This document shows, piece by piece, positions 16,723 through 25,385 of a stretch of DNA of 43,829 nucleotides. The stretch is from assembly GCF_000817785.2 (NCBI RefSeq), contig NZ_JTCM02000054.1, forward strand, positions 1-43,829, given 5' to 3'. The notes beneath the pieces are model-generated. The model worked only from the letters and a program-made list of their open reading frames with translations, was not told the origin of the DNA and did not search any database. Both the position numbers and the translations under genes were made by a program. The DNA comes from Hassallia byssoidea VB512170 (GTDB lineage Bacteria > Cyanobacteriota > Cyanobacteriia > Cyanobacteriales > Nostocaceae). The first letter of the stretch is position 1. Every line of letters starts with the position of its first letter.

Positions 16723-17697
16723 CTACGAACTTATTAAGGTAGATTGGGCAAGCGCTACCGCACCCCAAAGCGGTGCATCATCCCCTAAAGCCGCCGGCAC
16801 AATTTCCAAATCCACCTCAGGTAAAGCCGTCTCCCGCGCCGTTTTTCTAACCACCTCCCACCATCTTTCCCCTGCCTTCGTCACACTTCCACCCAACACA
16901 AACCGCTGCGGATTCATCAAATTCGCCACATTCCCAATACCCACACCCAACCCCCAAGCACCCCTGTATAAAATCTGCTCCGCCAACTCATCCCCCAACC
17001 CCGCAGCCTCACTCACCACCCTCCCCGTCACCAACTCCAAATTCCCCCCCACCAAATCCCTCAATATCTCCCCTTCTCTGCGCTCTCTGCGCCTCTGCGG
17101 TTCGTTTTCCAACATCTCCCTTACATCCCGCGCCATATACACACCCGACGCCAACCTCTCCACACATCCCCGCTTTCCACACAAACACATCGGTCCCGAC
17201 GGATCTACAACCATGTGTCCAATTTCACCAGCCATTCCCCCAACACCCCGCCAAGGCTTACCATTAAGTATCCAACCACCACCCACACCAGTACTGACAG
17301 TGATATAAAACAAACTTTCATACCCCTGTCCCGCACCAAAGCGATGTTCCCCCAAAGCCGCAACATTAGCGTCATTGTCTACACTAACAAAAACGCCAAA
17401 CTCGGCTTCTAACAAGTCTTTTAAGCGAATATTTTCCCACCCGCAGACATGATGAGATAGTCGCACCGTTCCTGTAGTTGCGTCAACCGGTCCCCCAAAA
17501 CTGACACCAATAGCTGCTGGTTTTGCTGATTGTAGAAGAAAATGGATAAGCTCACGCATCATTTCTAAATCACTGCTAGCATTCGCATTCCTTGGTGAAA
17601 AGCGACGTTCACAACGCAACCATTGCCGAGAACCCACATTTGCGATCGCCGCTGCCAGCTTGGTTCCACCAAAATCAAGCGCTAAAATTAATGTCAC
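16723..17697 (-). CDS. ROK family sugar kinase
   Basis: The 324-residue protein has the ATP-binding DFGGTK (8-13), VSVDNDANVAALGEHRFGAG with the catalytic Asp109, GGMAGEIGHMVVD (zinc-site His161) and the zinc-binding CLCGKRGCVE (171-180). ROK members phosphorylate glucose, N-acetylglucosamine, N-acetylmannosamine or fructose; the substrate cannot be fixed here. Residues 197-210 (ENEPQRRRERREGE) are encoded by a CGCAGAG-type dispersed repeat and replace an ordinary surface segment. The gene converges with the PLD-helicase gene; the two stops are about 80 bp apart. Confidence 0.9.
   Translation of the reverse strand: MTLILALDFGGTKLAAAIANVGSRQWLRCERRFSPRNANASSDLEMMRELIHFLLQSAKPAAIGVSFGGPVDATTGTVRLSHHVCGWENIRLKDLLEAEFGVFVSVDNDANVAALGEHRFGAGQGYESLFYITVSTGVGGGWILNGKPWRGVGGMAGEIGHMVVDPSGPMCLCGKRGCVERLASGVYMARDVREMLENEPQRRRERREGEILRDLVGGNLELVTGRVVSEAAGLGDELAEQILYRGAWGLGVGIGNVANLMNPQRFVLGGSVTKAGERWWEVVRKTARETALPEVDLEIVPAALGDDAPLWGAVALAQSTLISS
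17068..17109 (-). repeat. CGCAGAG-type repeat in frame inside ROK kinase gene, copy 2
   Basis: The 42-bp block reads GAAAACGAACCGCAGAGGCG and onward on the coding strand. Its length is exactly 14 codons, so the kinase frame is kept. It matches copy 1 at 351-389 closely, including the AACGAACCGC start. Confidence 0.8.
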
Positions 17698-17792
17698 AGT
17701 CTTTACACTCCTCCCACACCATCACTCTCAAGAAAGATGTTTGTTATCTAGATATGACAAACACTAAAATAAATAGCGCCCTTTAGCAACTT

Positions 17793-18014
17793 ATGACTTC
17801 TGACAAAGCAAAACCATTCTTCGATGTATCTAGTGCCAAAGAACCTCCTCGTTCTCTTAATCTAGATAAAGAAGCAGATCCAATTGAAGCCGAGAAAGAC
17901 TTAAATCCTGACGATTTAATTCATGAGCAAGAAAACTCAGAAAATGTTGGAGAGCATCAAATTATAACTGCTTTTATTCCGGGAGGGGGTATCATACCAT
18001 CTGAAAATCAGTAA
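17793..18014 (+). CDS. Small acidic hypothetical protein
   Basis: The 73-residue protein is rich in Asp, Glu and Ser (LDKEADPIEAEKDLNPDDLI) with a Gly-rich hydrophobic end (ITAFIPGGGIIPSENQ). It looks mostly disordered. No signal peptide, membrane helix or known motif is seen. It is convergent with the Mut7-C gene, whose stop lies only 7 bp away. I do not recognise a family. Confidence 0.5.
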   Translation: MTSDKAKPFFDVSSAKEPPRSLNLDKEADPIEAEKDLNPDDLIHEQENSENVGEHQIITAFIPGGGIIPSENQ

Positions 18015-18021
18015 TATAGAG

Positions 18022-18777
18022 TTATTCAATCACTGTCTTTGAGTCAAGTACTTGCTCGATAAACTGTTGCAATCGCTGATAATGAGTTCCTTGCCAATAA
18101 ATTTGAGCGCAGTCTTCGCAGCGATGGAACTCATTATTTTGCCATCGCACAGTTTCTGGTAATTGATCAATTACAAATTCCTTCGCTACAGGTGTTAACA
18201 ATCCATTGCAGCGCAAACATCTTTGAAAAGGCGATACTATTTTAAATAAGTCGAAACGTTGCAATACTTCCACAATTTGCTGTTGAGGATTAGTGCTTCT
18301 GACATAATATCCGTGTGTCACCAAACTCCGCATTAATAAACCCTTATCACGAGTCAAGAGAATGCGTGATTGACTGCTGGAAATTTCGGCTAATTCTTCA
18401 TCGTCATAGTCATTCCGATATAAAGTGTCAAAACCTAACAGTCGCAAAGATGTCGCTAACTTACCTAAATGAATATCTAAAATGAAGCGGATGACACTTA
18501 GCGGTAATGGTCGAACAGAGACGCTTGGTGTAATATCAGGTGTAGCCGAAATTGGATAGACATTGATAGTGTCTTTATCCTGAACAATGTAAGAAAAATT
18601 AACAAAATTATTGTTAACTTCCATACTATCAACTTCAGTATGAGGCACACCCAAAGCCTCAATCATGTCTTTTATTGAGGCTCTTTCACTAAAAGAATGG
18701 GATATTATTACTTGTCTTTTATACCGTGGTAAAAAATCATTCAATTCTGCATGAAAGCAGAAAGAAGCAACAGCCAT
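18022..18777 (-). CDS. Mut7-C RNase-domain protein with ubiquitin-like N-terminus
   Basis: The 251-residue protein has a beta-grasp-like N-terminus (about 1-85, ending in INVYPISATP). The Mut7-C domain follows (RFILDIHLGKLATSLRLLGF, LLTRDKGLL). The end holds a zinc-ribbon pair of CxxC motifs (CLRC and CEDC, the latter in HRCEDCAQIYWQGTHYQRLQ). Mut7-C is a PIN-like fold assigned to RNases of the DUF82 type; its cellular substrates in bacteria are unknown. The acidic residues Asp104 in LDIHLG and Asp in TRDKG are present. Possible roles are RNA turnover or a toxin-like function; no antitoxin is adjacent apart from the small acidic gene at 17793, whose link is speculative. Confidence 0.85.
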   Translation of the reverse strand: MAVASFCFHAELNDFLPRYKRQVIISHSFSERASIKDMIEALGVPHTEVDSMEVNNNFVNFSYIVQDKDTINVYPISATPDITPSVSVRPLPLSVIRFILDIHLGKLATSLRLLGFDTLYRNDYDDEELAEISSSQSRILLTRDKGLLMRSLVTHGYYVRSTNPQQQIVEVLQRFDLFKIVSPFQRCLRCNGLLTPVAKEFVIDQLPETVRWQNNEFHRCEDCAQIYWQGTHYQRLQQFIEQVLDSKTVIE

Positions 18778-19198
18778 AGCTACAAATCAGGTCTATTTTC
18801 TCCATCATACTAGGGACGCTTGGACTGGGGACGCTTGGACTGGGTAAGAGATACAGAAGTATACTCTTGACAAAGTGCCGCACGAAGCGCATTCACCGCT
18901 CTGAACAACATCTAGTTTTGACAAATTTTATCTATTATATAGATAGGAGTGATGGTTACTATTGTAACTATTTTCCGCTATAAAAAAGCACATAACCTTG
19001 ATTTTACAGGCTTTTGGTAATTTCTCAGCCAAGGAAAAATCAGAAATGTTATCAAATACTTGCTTTTGTTATTGACTTCAGTTACAGTCAATGCAGATCC
19101 CCACCCGAAACTTGTGCTGTAATGTCGGGGGTGAGATGTCAACGACTTAAACCAACGCCGATTTATTTTTTTATTTTTTATTGAGAATATTTAGCAAT
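18778..19198. other. Intergenic region with short tandem repeat
   Basis: About 420 bp without a convincing gene. A 15-bp unit (GGGGACGCTTGGACT) occurs about twice at 18812-18844 and resembles the repeat found inside valS. A C/G-rich imperfect hairpin lies near 19100-19135. No RNA gene was recognised. Confidence 0.4.
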
Positions 19199-19978
19199 AT
19201 GTTCTTCCAAAAGAAAATATTAAAACCATATAGTCTTGAAGAATTGTTAAAAAAATCCGGAGCCAGAAAAGCAGTATTTTTTTGCCAAAAGTTTACAAAT
19301 ATTTTCAATTTATATCAGTTAAAGTACCGACAGCAGCGCTTAGGATTAGATAAAAAAGTTGGGGATGAAAGCATAAATAGCAATTTCATTAAGTGGCGTA
19401 AAAAAGCTGATTGGGATTGTGCGATCGCTTTCAATCAACTAAGCCTGCATTTAACTTTACAAATATTTTGGCAAATTGGTATTGACTTTTTAGCAAAGCT
19501 AATTAAGCAGTTGATTTTATTAGCGTGGCATAAGAATATACCTTTAGGTGTAGAGACAAATGTTGTAGTAAATTATATTCATAGATTAAGAGATAATTTA
19601 AATAAAAGCGTTATTTTGAGAATTTTTTGTGATAATTATCACAAGTGTCTCGATAGCTTCAGCAAGCTGAAAGCTAGATACTGTCTAGATTATCAGGCAA
19701 GGTTCAATATATTTGACTTTGGCAGTGTAACAAACTTTATAAAGTACAAGTTTCTGCCATTAAAAATTCATGAACAGCCAGATAGCATTGTATACAAAAT
19801 AAACATTGCAGTCCAGAAAGTATCTATTTGTACGTTTAGCTCTTTTGGAGAAAATATCTTCAAGAAAGAGACATTTCCTATAAATGATGTTATAAAGTGG
19901 CTACCAGGTTTGAGGTGGGGAATATACATCTTTCCTTCATTGTCTTGCTTGGTATCAAAGGCAGCAGTTTATGATTGA
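19199..19978 (+). CDS. Hypothetical protein, unrecognised family
   Basis: The 259-residue protein is rich in Lys, Phe, Ile and Asn and lower in G+C than its neighbours. It shows a possible hydrophobic helix pair around IFWQIGIDFLAKLIKQLILL. No known motif was recognised. ATG 19199 (MFFQKKILKP) is preferred over a TTG six codons upstream. One HIP1 octamer occurs inside, so it has probably been in a cyanobacterial genome for some time. No partner gene is evident. Confidence 0.5.
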   Translation: MFFQKKILKPYSLEELLKKSGARKAVFFCQKFTNIFNLYQLKYRQQRLGLDKKVGDESINSNFIKWRKKADWDCAIAFNQLSLHLTLQIFWQIGIDFLAKLIKQLILLAWHKNIPLGVETNVVVNYIHRLRDNLNKSVILRIFCDNYHKCLDSFSKLKARYCLDYQARFNIFDFGSVTNFIKYKFLPLKIHEQPDSIVYKINIAVQKVSICTFSSFGENIFKKETFPINDVIKWLPGLRWGIYIFPSLSCLVSKAAVYD

Positions 19979-20079
19979 TGAGCAGTGGAAAACATTGTTA
20001 AGAGGAAAATTTTGTCATGAAAATAACACTTTCATTTAGAGAACTTTTGTTTATAAAATACACAATTCAGTACAGGTAA

Positions 20080-21066
20080 ATGACTCATTTATTTTGTTCC
20101 GACCATTCCAAACAAGTAGGAGAGGATGTTATTGGTAGCGCCACCAACTACCAAACTTATGTTTTAATAGAGTGTCCCCCACCTTGGCATTCCGAAGTTT
20201 TGAATTCCAGATGGGTGCCAAATAGTCTGAAAGTTTTAGCAGAAGAGGTGAAGCGCACTAAACAGCCGATAAGATTTCTCTTGATTGCTAATAATGAATC
20301 ACATAAAATAGACCACACCACATTGTTGATTTATCATCAGCAAGAAGGTCTTGGCAATGGATATCGCAAACAAGAGTTTAAACTGCCAAATATTGAGCAA
20401 GCAGCACCTACTATCAGAAAATGGTTATCGGGTAGCACTCCCAAATATGAAGTAAAAACAAGTGTAACCAGAGATATTTTAGTGTGTACGCACGGTAGCC
20501 ATGATATGTGTTGTGCTAGATATGGCAATCCGTTTTACTATCACGCAGACGCTACTATTTCTGATTTGGGTTTGGATGAGGTGCGGATTTGGAAATCAAG
20601 CCACTTTGGTGGACATAGATTTGCACCAACAGCTATAGACTTACCAGAAGGAAGATACTACGGTGCGCTAGATCAAGAGTCATTCAAGTCGATTTTGACC
20701 CGCAGTGGTGATATTAATTGCTTGAATAAAGTCTATCGAGGTTGGGGAATTTTGCCACCTGCGATGCAAGTTTTGGAAAGAGAACTAATTCTTCGCTACG
20801 GATGGGATTGGTTTGACTACAAAGTGGCAGGCAAAATCATTAAGCAAAGCTTAGATAATTGTACAATTGAAGCAGAGATAACTTTTGAAAAACCATCTGG
20901 TCTCTACACTTATCAAGCTAGACTTGTCAAAGACGAAAGTAAAACTAAGGAATTGAAAGGTTCTTGCAATGCTACGAAAGAGTCAGTGTTTGCCAAATAT
21001 GCTGTAACTAGTCTCAATCTTCTTGCTAGCAAGGTTCCAGCTTATTGTGCATTGCCAAGCAGGTAA
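20080..21066 (+). CDS. Sucrase/ferredoxin-like family protein
   Basis: The 328-residue protein has the thioredoxin-like ferredoxin pattern CTHGSHDMCCARYGNP (Cys136, Cys144, Cys145) and SSHFGGHRFAPTAIDLPEG, both characteristic of the sucrase/ferredoxin-like family. A 2Fe-2S cluster or redox role is likely; the historical name sucrase is not evidence for sugar hydrolysis. ATG 20080 is chosen with AGG close upstream. It converges with the ABC exporter gene, with a perfect hairpin between them. Confidence 0.85.
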   Translation: MTHLFCSDHSKQVGEDVIGSATNYQTYVLIECPPPWHSEVLNSRWVPNSLKVLAEEVKRTKQPIRFLLIANNESHKIDHTTLLIYHQQEGLGNGYRKQEFKLPNIEQAAPTIRKWLSGSTPKYEVKTSVTRDILVCTHGSHDMCCARYGNPFYYHADATISDLGLDEVRIWKSSHFGGHRFAPTAIDLPEGRYYGALDQESFKSILTRSGDINCLNKVYRGWGILPPAMQVLERELILRYGWDWFDYKVAGKIIKQSLDNCTIEAEITFEKPSGLYTYQARLVKDESKTKELKGSCNATKESVFAKYAVTSLNLLASKVPAYCALPSR

Positions 21067-21165
21067 TGTACAAATAATCCAAGGGTTTTCATCTACCACA
21101 AAACTGAGTAACTTGTAAATTAAAGTACTAGTTTGCCTGATTAATATCAAAATTTTAGTAAGCAT

Positions 21166-21212
21166 GTAGTAAGCGCTTCAGCGCTTTATGGAAGCGCTGA
21201 AGCGCTTACTAC
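21166..21212. terminator. Perfect 21-bp inverted repeat between convergent genes
   Basis: GTAGTAAGCGCTTCAGCGCT and one further T form the left arm (21166-21186). After a 5-nt loop the exact complement follows (21192-21212). The position between two convergent stop codons suits a bidirectional terminator; the GTAG..CTAC ends also recur in other dispersed repeats of the window. Confidence 0.6.
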
Positions 21213-21216
21213 GAAA

Positions 21217-23100
21217 TTAAGTAGTTCCTAACATTTGTAAGTTGTGCAAAGTGGCGTAAAGTCCTTGTTGTAGCAACAATTCTTCATGGCTTCCTTGTTC
21301 GATTAATTCTCCTCGCTTCAAGACAAAAATTCGATCTACATTGCGAATGGTAGATAAGCGGTGAGCAATAATTATCGCAGTACGTTCAACTAATAGCTGA
21401 TTTAATGCTTGTTGAATTAAAGCTTCTGTGCCTACATCTAAACTAGCGGTTGCTTCATCTAGTACCAAAATTTGCGGATTGCGAATTGCAGCACGGGCAA
21501 AGGCTAAAAGTTGCTTTTGTCCGCTGGAAAGATTTGTCCCTCTCTCCCTAAGTTGGCTATCATAACCTTGGGGGAGATTTTCAATAAATTCGTCAATGTT
21601 TGTTTTTTGTGCTGCTTGTTGAATTTGCTCAAAAGTGTAGCTGTCTCCTAAAGTGATGTTGCTTTTAACATCACCTGCAAACAAAAAGCCTTCTTGCAAA
21701 ATTACTGCCATATAACGTCGCAGTTCTGCTTGAGGTACTTCTTTAATATCTACACCATCTACTAAAATGCGTCCTCTACTCGGTTCGTAGAGACGACACA
21801 AAAGACGGATAATCGAACTTTTACCCGCACCGGTGGGACCAACTAATGCTATTTTCTCACCTGGATGAATGGTAAAGTCTAAGTCTTTAATGACATATTC
21901 ATCGTCTTTGTAGGCAAACCAAACATGTTCAAACCGGATTTCTCCTCTTGCAGACTTACCATTTGCTGTTTGAGGATTTAAGTTATCTACGATATCGTCG
22001 ATATAGCCGAATTCTGATTCTAAAAAGGAGTATCGCGGATTAGTGCGATCGCGTATTTCTATTGGTTCATCTAAAATATCGCTAACCCGCTCAATCGCAG
22101 TAAAACCAGCTTGAATTGTTGTGAATTTTTCCGCAAATTGCCGCAATGGATCGAACAATCGTTGGGCATAGAAAATGAATGCAGATAATGTGCCAAATGT
22201 CAACTGTTTATCTAATAATAACAAACCGCCGACACATAAAACACTGGCGATCGCTATTAAAGAAATCCATTCCAATGTAGCGGAAACTGCCGAATCAAAA
22301 AAGATGGTTTGATCGACTTCCTTGACGTAATCTTTGTTTGTATTGCGAAACAATTGGGCGTTAAATTTTTCCCGCCTGAATAACTGTACTATATTAATCC
22401 CGGTAATATTTTCTTGCAGTTGGGAATTAAGAACAGAAAGTTCTTCCCGCACTTTGTAATTAGCTTTGCGAAACTGTTGCTGAAAGAAAACAATTAACCA
22501 AGTGATTGGCACCAGCATCAACAGCAATAACAAAGCGAGTTCCCACTCGATAGAAAACATAAAACCGAGAATCACCAGCATTGAAAACAAATCCGAGACA
22601 ATGCCGATCGCTCCAGTGGAAAAGACATCACCTAACACTTCCACATCGCTGGTGAGTCTGGTAATTAGTTTACCAACAGGTGTCCGGTCAAAAAAACGTA
22701 CCGCCAAAGATGTAACATGATGAAATAAATCTCGGCGAATTTCGGCGGTGATTTCTTGTCCTAGCTTTTGTACAACATAACCCTGAAAACCTGTAAATAT
22801 CAGGTTGATGCTCACCGTTAAGAGCAACAATCCTTCAACGATACTTAGCCCTTGCATTAAAGGGCGATTTCTCAGAAACTCGTAAGTGCTTGGTTCCGAG
22901 CGAATTAGGGATATGGCTTGTCCGATTAGCAAAGGTTGTATCGCACCGGCGACAGCGATCGGCACGAGTAACAACATCGAAAGCGCTAGCAGTCGTCCGC
23001 GTTTTCGCGCATAGGGTACTAAACGCAAAAATAACCGCCAGTCATTTTCACGCCGACGGTTCCCTGTATAGAATCTTTTTAGAGGTTTGGTAGTGCTCAT
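21217..23100 (-). CDS. ABC exporter, fused permease and ATPase (MsbA/MdlB type)
   Basis: The 627-residue half-transporter has an N-terminal six-helix permease (about 35-340, including VGKLITRLTSDVEVLGDVFS coupling region). The ATPase has Walker A GPTGAGKS from residue 421, signature LSSGQKQ, Walker B ILVLDEATASLD and switch AHRLS. Such proteins work as dimers in the inner membrane and export lipids, peptides or drugs; the substrate is not readable. It is a single gene without an adjacent partner subunit, so a homodimer is likely. Confidence 0.92.
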   Translation of the reverse strand: MSTTKPLKRFYTGNRRRENDWRLFLRLVPYARKRGRLLALSMLLLVPIAVAGAIQPLLIGQAISLIRSEPSTYEFLRNRPLMQGLSIVEGLLLLTVSINLIFTGFQGYVVQKLGQEITAEIRRDLFHHVTSLAVRFFDRTPVGKLITRLTSDVEVLGDVFSTGAIGIVSDLFSMLVILGFMFSIEWELALLLLLMLVPITWLIVFFQQQFRKANYKVREELSVLNSQLQENITGINIVQLFRREKFNAQLFRNTNKDYVKEVDQTIFFDSAVSATLEWISLIAIASVLCVGGLLLLDKQLTFGTLSAFIFYAQRLFDPLRQFAEKFTTIQAGFTAIERVSDILDEPIEIRDRTNPRYSFLESEFGYIDDIVDNLNPQTANGKSARGEIRFEHVWFAYKDDEYVIKDLDFTIHPGEKIALVGPTGAGKSSIIRLLCRLYEPSRGRILVDGVDIKEVPQAELRRYMAVILQEGFLFAGDVKSNITLGDSYTFEQIQQAAQKTNIDEFIENLPQGYDSQLRERGTNLSSGQKQLLAFARAAIRNPQILVLDEATASLDVGTEALIQQALNQLLVERTAIIIAHRLSTIRNVDRIFVLKRGELIEQGSHEELLLQQGLYATLHNLQMLGTT

Positions 23101-23229
23101 AGTAAGAGCATTATATTAATTTTTACAATCAGAAAAGCAACCTTTCCTAATGTATCGTTAATATTCATACTCCCACATTATCCCAGAGATTGAAACCGTT
23201 ATTCACCTACATGTTAGATTGCGTTCGTG

Positions 23230-23292
23230 AAGAAAGCGATCTGCGCTTCTCCTTGCGGAGAGGCTTCGCCAACGCAGCAGCGCTTCGCTATC
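23230..23292. repeat. HIP1-flanked palindromic repeat at hisG 3' end
   Basis: GC-rich sequence with short inverted arms (TTCTCCTTGCGGAGA, GGCTTCGCC, AGCGCTTCGCT) lies between AAGCGAT and ATCGCATAT. The hisG stop codon lies inside its left boundary on the minus strand. It is similar in kind to the 26-bp insert at 27891-27916 and probably belongs to the same class of dispersed elements. Confidence 0.55.
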
Positions 23293-23911
23293 GCATATCC
23301 TCAACCAACTTGTGCAAATTACCTGTATTCAGGCGATAACTTAGAGGATGGGCAATCAACCGTGCCGTGCTTTCATACAATGTCGCAATTTCAATCAAAC
23401 CATTTTCGCGCAACGTCCGCCCAGAAGAAACCAAATCAACGATCGCCTCTGACATCCCCGTAATTGGTCCTAATTCTACTGAACCATATAACGGCACAAT
23501 TTCTACAGGTAAATCTAAACTTTGGAAATATTCACGAGCGCAATTCACATACTTTGATGCCACTCTACCATCAGCAGGTAATTCCAACGCCGAACGGTAA
23601 GCACTCGATGCTTTCACCGCCACAGACATGCGACAATAGCCAAACTGCAAATCAACCAAGTGAGCAACTTGCGGCTTTTTCTCCCGCAGTACGTCGTAAC
23701 CGACAATACCCAATTGTGCCTGACCATATTCTACATAAACAGGCACATCTTGCGCCCTTACCAACAAAGCTTTTGCTTTGCCACTGGTATCAGGAATTTG
23801 AAGTTGGCGAGTTCCGGAATCTAAAAAAGCGCTAAAATCTAATCCCACAGATTGTAACAAATGAATGCTATTTTTGAGTAGTTCCCCTTTTGGCAGTGCA
23901 ACAGTAATCAT
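23288..23911 (-). CDS. hisG: ATP phosphoribosyltransferase, short form
   Basis: The 207-residue enzyme makes phosphoribosyl-ATP, the first step of histidine synthesis. It shows [57 protein letters not shown] and the PRPP loop in [20 protein letters not shown]. The absence of the C-terminal regulatory domain marks the short form, which needs HisZ as a partner; hisZ is not in the window. It is divergent from the response regulator, with heptad repeats in the 88-bp spacer. Confidence 0.95.
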   Translation of the reverse strand: MITVALPKGELLKNSIHLLQSVGLDFSAFLDSGTRQLQIPDTSGKAKALLVRAQDVPVYVEYGQAQLGIVGYDVLREKKPQVAHLVDLQFGYCRMSVAVKASSAYRSALELPADGRVASKYVNCAREYFQSLDLPVEIVPLYGSVELGPITGMSEAIVDLVSSGRTLRENGLIEIATLYESTARLIAHPLSYRLNTGNLHKLVEDMR

Positions 23912-23961
23912 AAGTAGGTAGATGTTAAATTTTCAGTTTTGAGTTTTGAATGTAAATAGCT

Positions 23962-23993
23962 TACTCATAACTCATAACTCATAACTCATAACT
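23962..23993. repeat. CTCATAA heptad tandem repeat
   Basis: Four CTCATAA units lie in the spacer between hisG and the response regulator, immediately before the latter's start. They are short tandemly repeated repetitive sequences as known from heterocystous cyanobacteria. Confidence 0.8.
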
Positions 23994-23999
23994 TTTAAC

Positions 24000-24689
24000 A
24001 TGCGGATTCTTTTAGTTGACGATGAAGTTGAACTAACTGACCCCTTAAGTCGCGTGTTAACTCGCGAGGGTTACACTGTGGATGCGGTTTATGATGGGAC
24101 AAATGGTAGCCAACTGGCTTTATCTGGCAATTATGACTTACTAATTTTAGATTGGATGCTGCCAGGAAAAACCGGTTTGGAAATTTGTCAGCAATTGCGA
24201 CGCAGTGGTAAAGTTACACCCGTGCTGTTTCTCACCGCCAAAGATACTTTAGATGATAGAGTAGAAGGTTTAGATGCCGGTGCGGACGATTATTTAGTTA
24301 AACCGTTTGAATTGCGGGAGTTATTAGCGCGAGTGCGTGCTTTATTGCGTCGCTCCGGTACGGAAGCGCAAACTACCACAGCCAAGCTGACTGTAGCTGA
24401 TTTAGAACTTGATAGCGAAAATCAAGTAGCCTTTCGCCCAGGACGGATTATAGAACTATCAGAAAAAGAAAGTCAACTGTTGCAATACTTCATGGAAAAC
24501 ACCGGACAATTGCTGACTCACGCGCAAATTATGCAGCATTTGTGGTCAGATGACGAACAACCCAGCAGCAATGTGATAGCGGCATTAATTCGCTTGCTGC
24601 GTCGCAAGATTGAGGTAGCTGGTGAAACGCAACTAATTCACACCGTCTACGGTAAAGGTTATCGTTTTGGTGCTTCTTCAGTGGACTAA
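24000..24689 (+). CDS. OmpR-family response regulator
   Basis: The 229-residue protein has a receiver domain (acidic pair Asp7-Asp8, phospho-acceptor Asp51 in LILDWMLPGKTG, LTAKD, VKPFE) and a winged-helix DNA-binding domain (from about 125, ending in HTVYGKGYRFG). It resembles cyanobacterial regulators labelled RppA, but I do not assign the symbol. No sensor kinase gene follows; the downstream sequence is a repeat array and a toxin-antitoxin pair, so its kinase must be elsewhere or lost. Confidence 0.92.
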   Translation: MRILLVDDEVELTDPLSRVLTREGYTVDAVYDGTNGSQLALSGNYDLLILDWMLPGKTGLEICQQLRRSGKVTPVLFLTAKDTLDDRVEGLDAGADDYLVKPFELRELLARVRALLRRSGTEAQTTTAKLTVADLELDSENQVAFRPGRIIELSEKESQLLQYFMENTGQLLTHAQIMQHLWSDDEQPSSNVIAALIRLLRRKIEVAGETQLIHTVYGKGYRFGASSVD

Positions 24690-24737
24690 GTACAACATTT
24701 CATTAATTTGTCGCGAATTAAAGGAAGGCAATACCCG

Positions 24738-24914
24738 ATGCATTATGAATGCATCAACTTGTGTTGTGAACCAACGGACTTGTTTTGTGAACCAACAGAC
24801 TTGTGTTGTGAACCAACAGACTTGTGTTGTGAACCAACAGACTTGTGTTGTGAACCAACAGACTTGTGTTGTGAACCAACAGACTTGTGTTGTGAACCAA
24901 CGGACTTGTGTTGA
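24738..24914 (+). CDS. Possible Cys-rich heptapeptide-repeat protein (speculative)
   Basis: A 58-residue frame begins MHYECINL and then repeats CCEPTDL seven times (first repeats CCEPTDL, FCEPTDL), ending with Cys. AAGGAAGG lies nine bases before the ATG, a good ribosome binding site. The 21-bp unit leaves all frames open, so this could be chance. Paired cysteines at fixed seven-residue spacing suggest a metal- or disulfide-linked peptide if it is expressed. Confidence 0.3.
   Translation: MHYECINLCCEPTDLFCEPTDLCCEPTDLCCEPTDLCCEPTDLCCEPTDLCCEPTDLC
24757..24914. repeat. 21-bp tandem repeat array, seven full copies and a partial
   Basis: The unit is ACTTGTGTTGTGAACCAACA plus G. Copies are nearly identical: copy 2 has one T change, and copies 1 and 7 have CGG in place of CAG. 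There are no spacers between copies. The array lies between the response regulator and a toxin-antitoxin pair. Confidence 0.95.
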
Positions 24915-25073
24915 AAAACATTGTATAAACGTTAAATTTCGCGTCTATACAAGGGTTGTAGACAACGCACAATTAATTTATACGCCTATATCTATTTAAA
25001 AACGCTACGATTTTAGGCAAAACTGTACTAAGTTGAGCGATATTACAAAGTTATCAGTTAGGGAGATGGTCTT

Positions 25074-25382
25074 ATGGCTAGCAACAGTCAAGCGTCTGAA
25101 CTTCTTCGCAAAATAGAAGAGCAACACAAAGAAGATATAGAGACAATTACTCAGGTGTTGGCTCGGATAACTAGCCGTAGTCCATCCGAGATTAAATCGC
25201 AGCTTGGTATAATGCTTGAGCGGTTAGTGGAACCTCAACAAAAGCGTTTTTTGTACGAAACGGCTACACCATCTCAATTAAAGCAAGCTTTTCGGCAGTG
25301 GGCAGAAAGTCATGAACATAATACACCACTTTTATCTGATTATGCTGTTAGCCGCGAAAGTATCTATGATGATGAGGTGTAA
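25074..25382 (+). CDS. Antitoxin of PIN toxin-antitoxin pair
   Basis: The 102-residue, mostly helical, charged protein (ELLRKIEEQHKEDIETITQV) ends with RESIYDDEV. Its stop lies 3 bp before the start of a PIN toxin, the common arrangement. A GGGAGAT ribosome binding site precedes ATG 25074. No classical DNA-binding motif is obvious. The assignment rests mainly on the coupling with the PIN gene. Confidence 0.7.
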   Translation: MASNSQASELLRKIEEQHKEDIETITQVLARITSRSPSEIKSQLGIMLERLVEPQQKRFLYETATPSQLKQAFRQWAESHEHNTPLLSDYAVSRESIYDDEV

Positions 25383-25385
25383 AGC

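Noticed and set aside
16646-17308. 220-codon plus-strand frame opposite the ROK kinase gene
   Set aside because: The composition (Pro, Thr, Ser-rich) mirrors the complementary strand of a G-rich gene, and the ROK protein shows clear family motifs.
24757-24914. CRISPR-like array
   Set aside because: The 21-bp units are directly adjacent with no variable spacers, and no cas gene is present.
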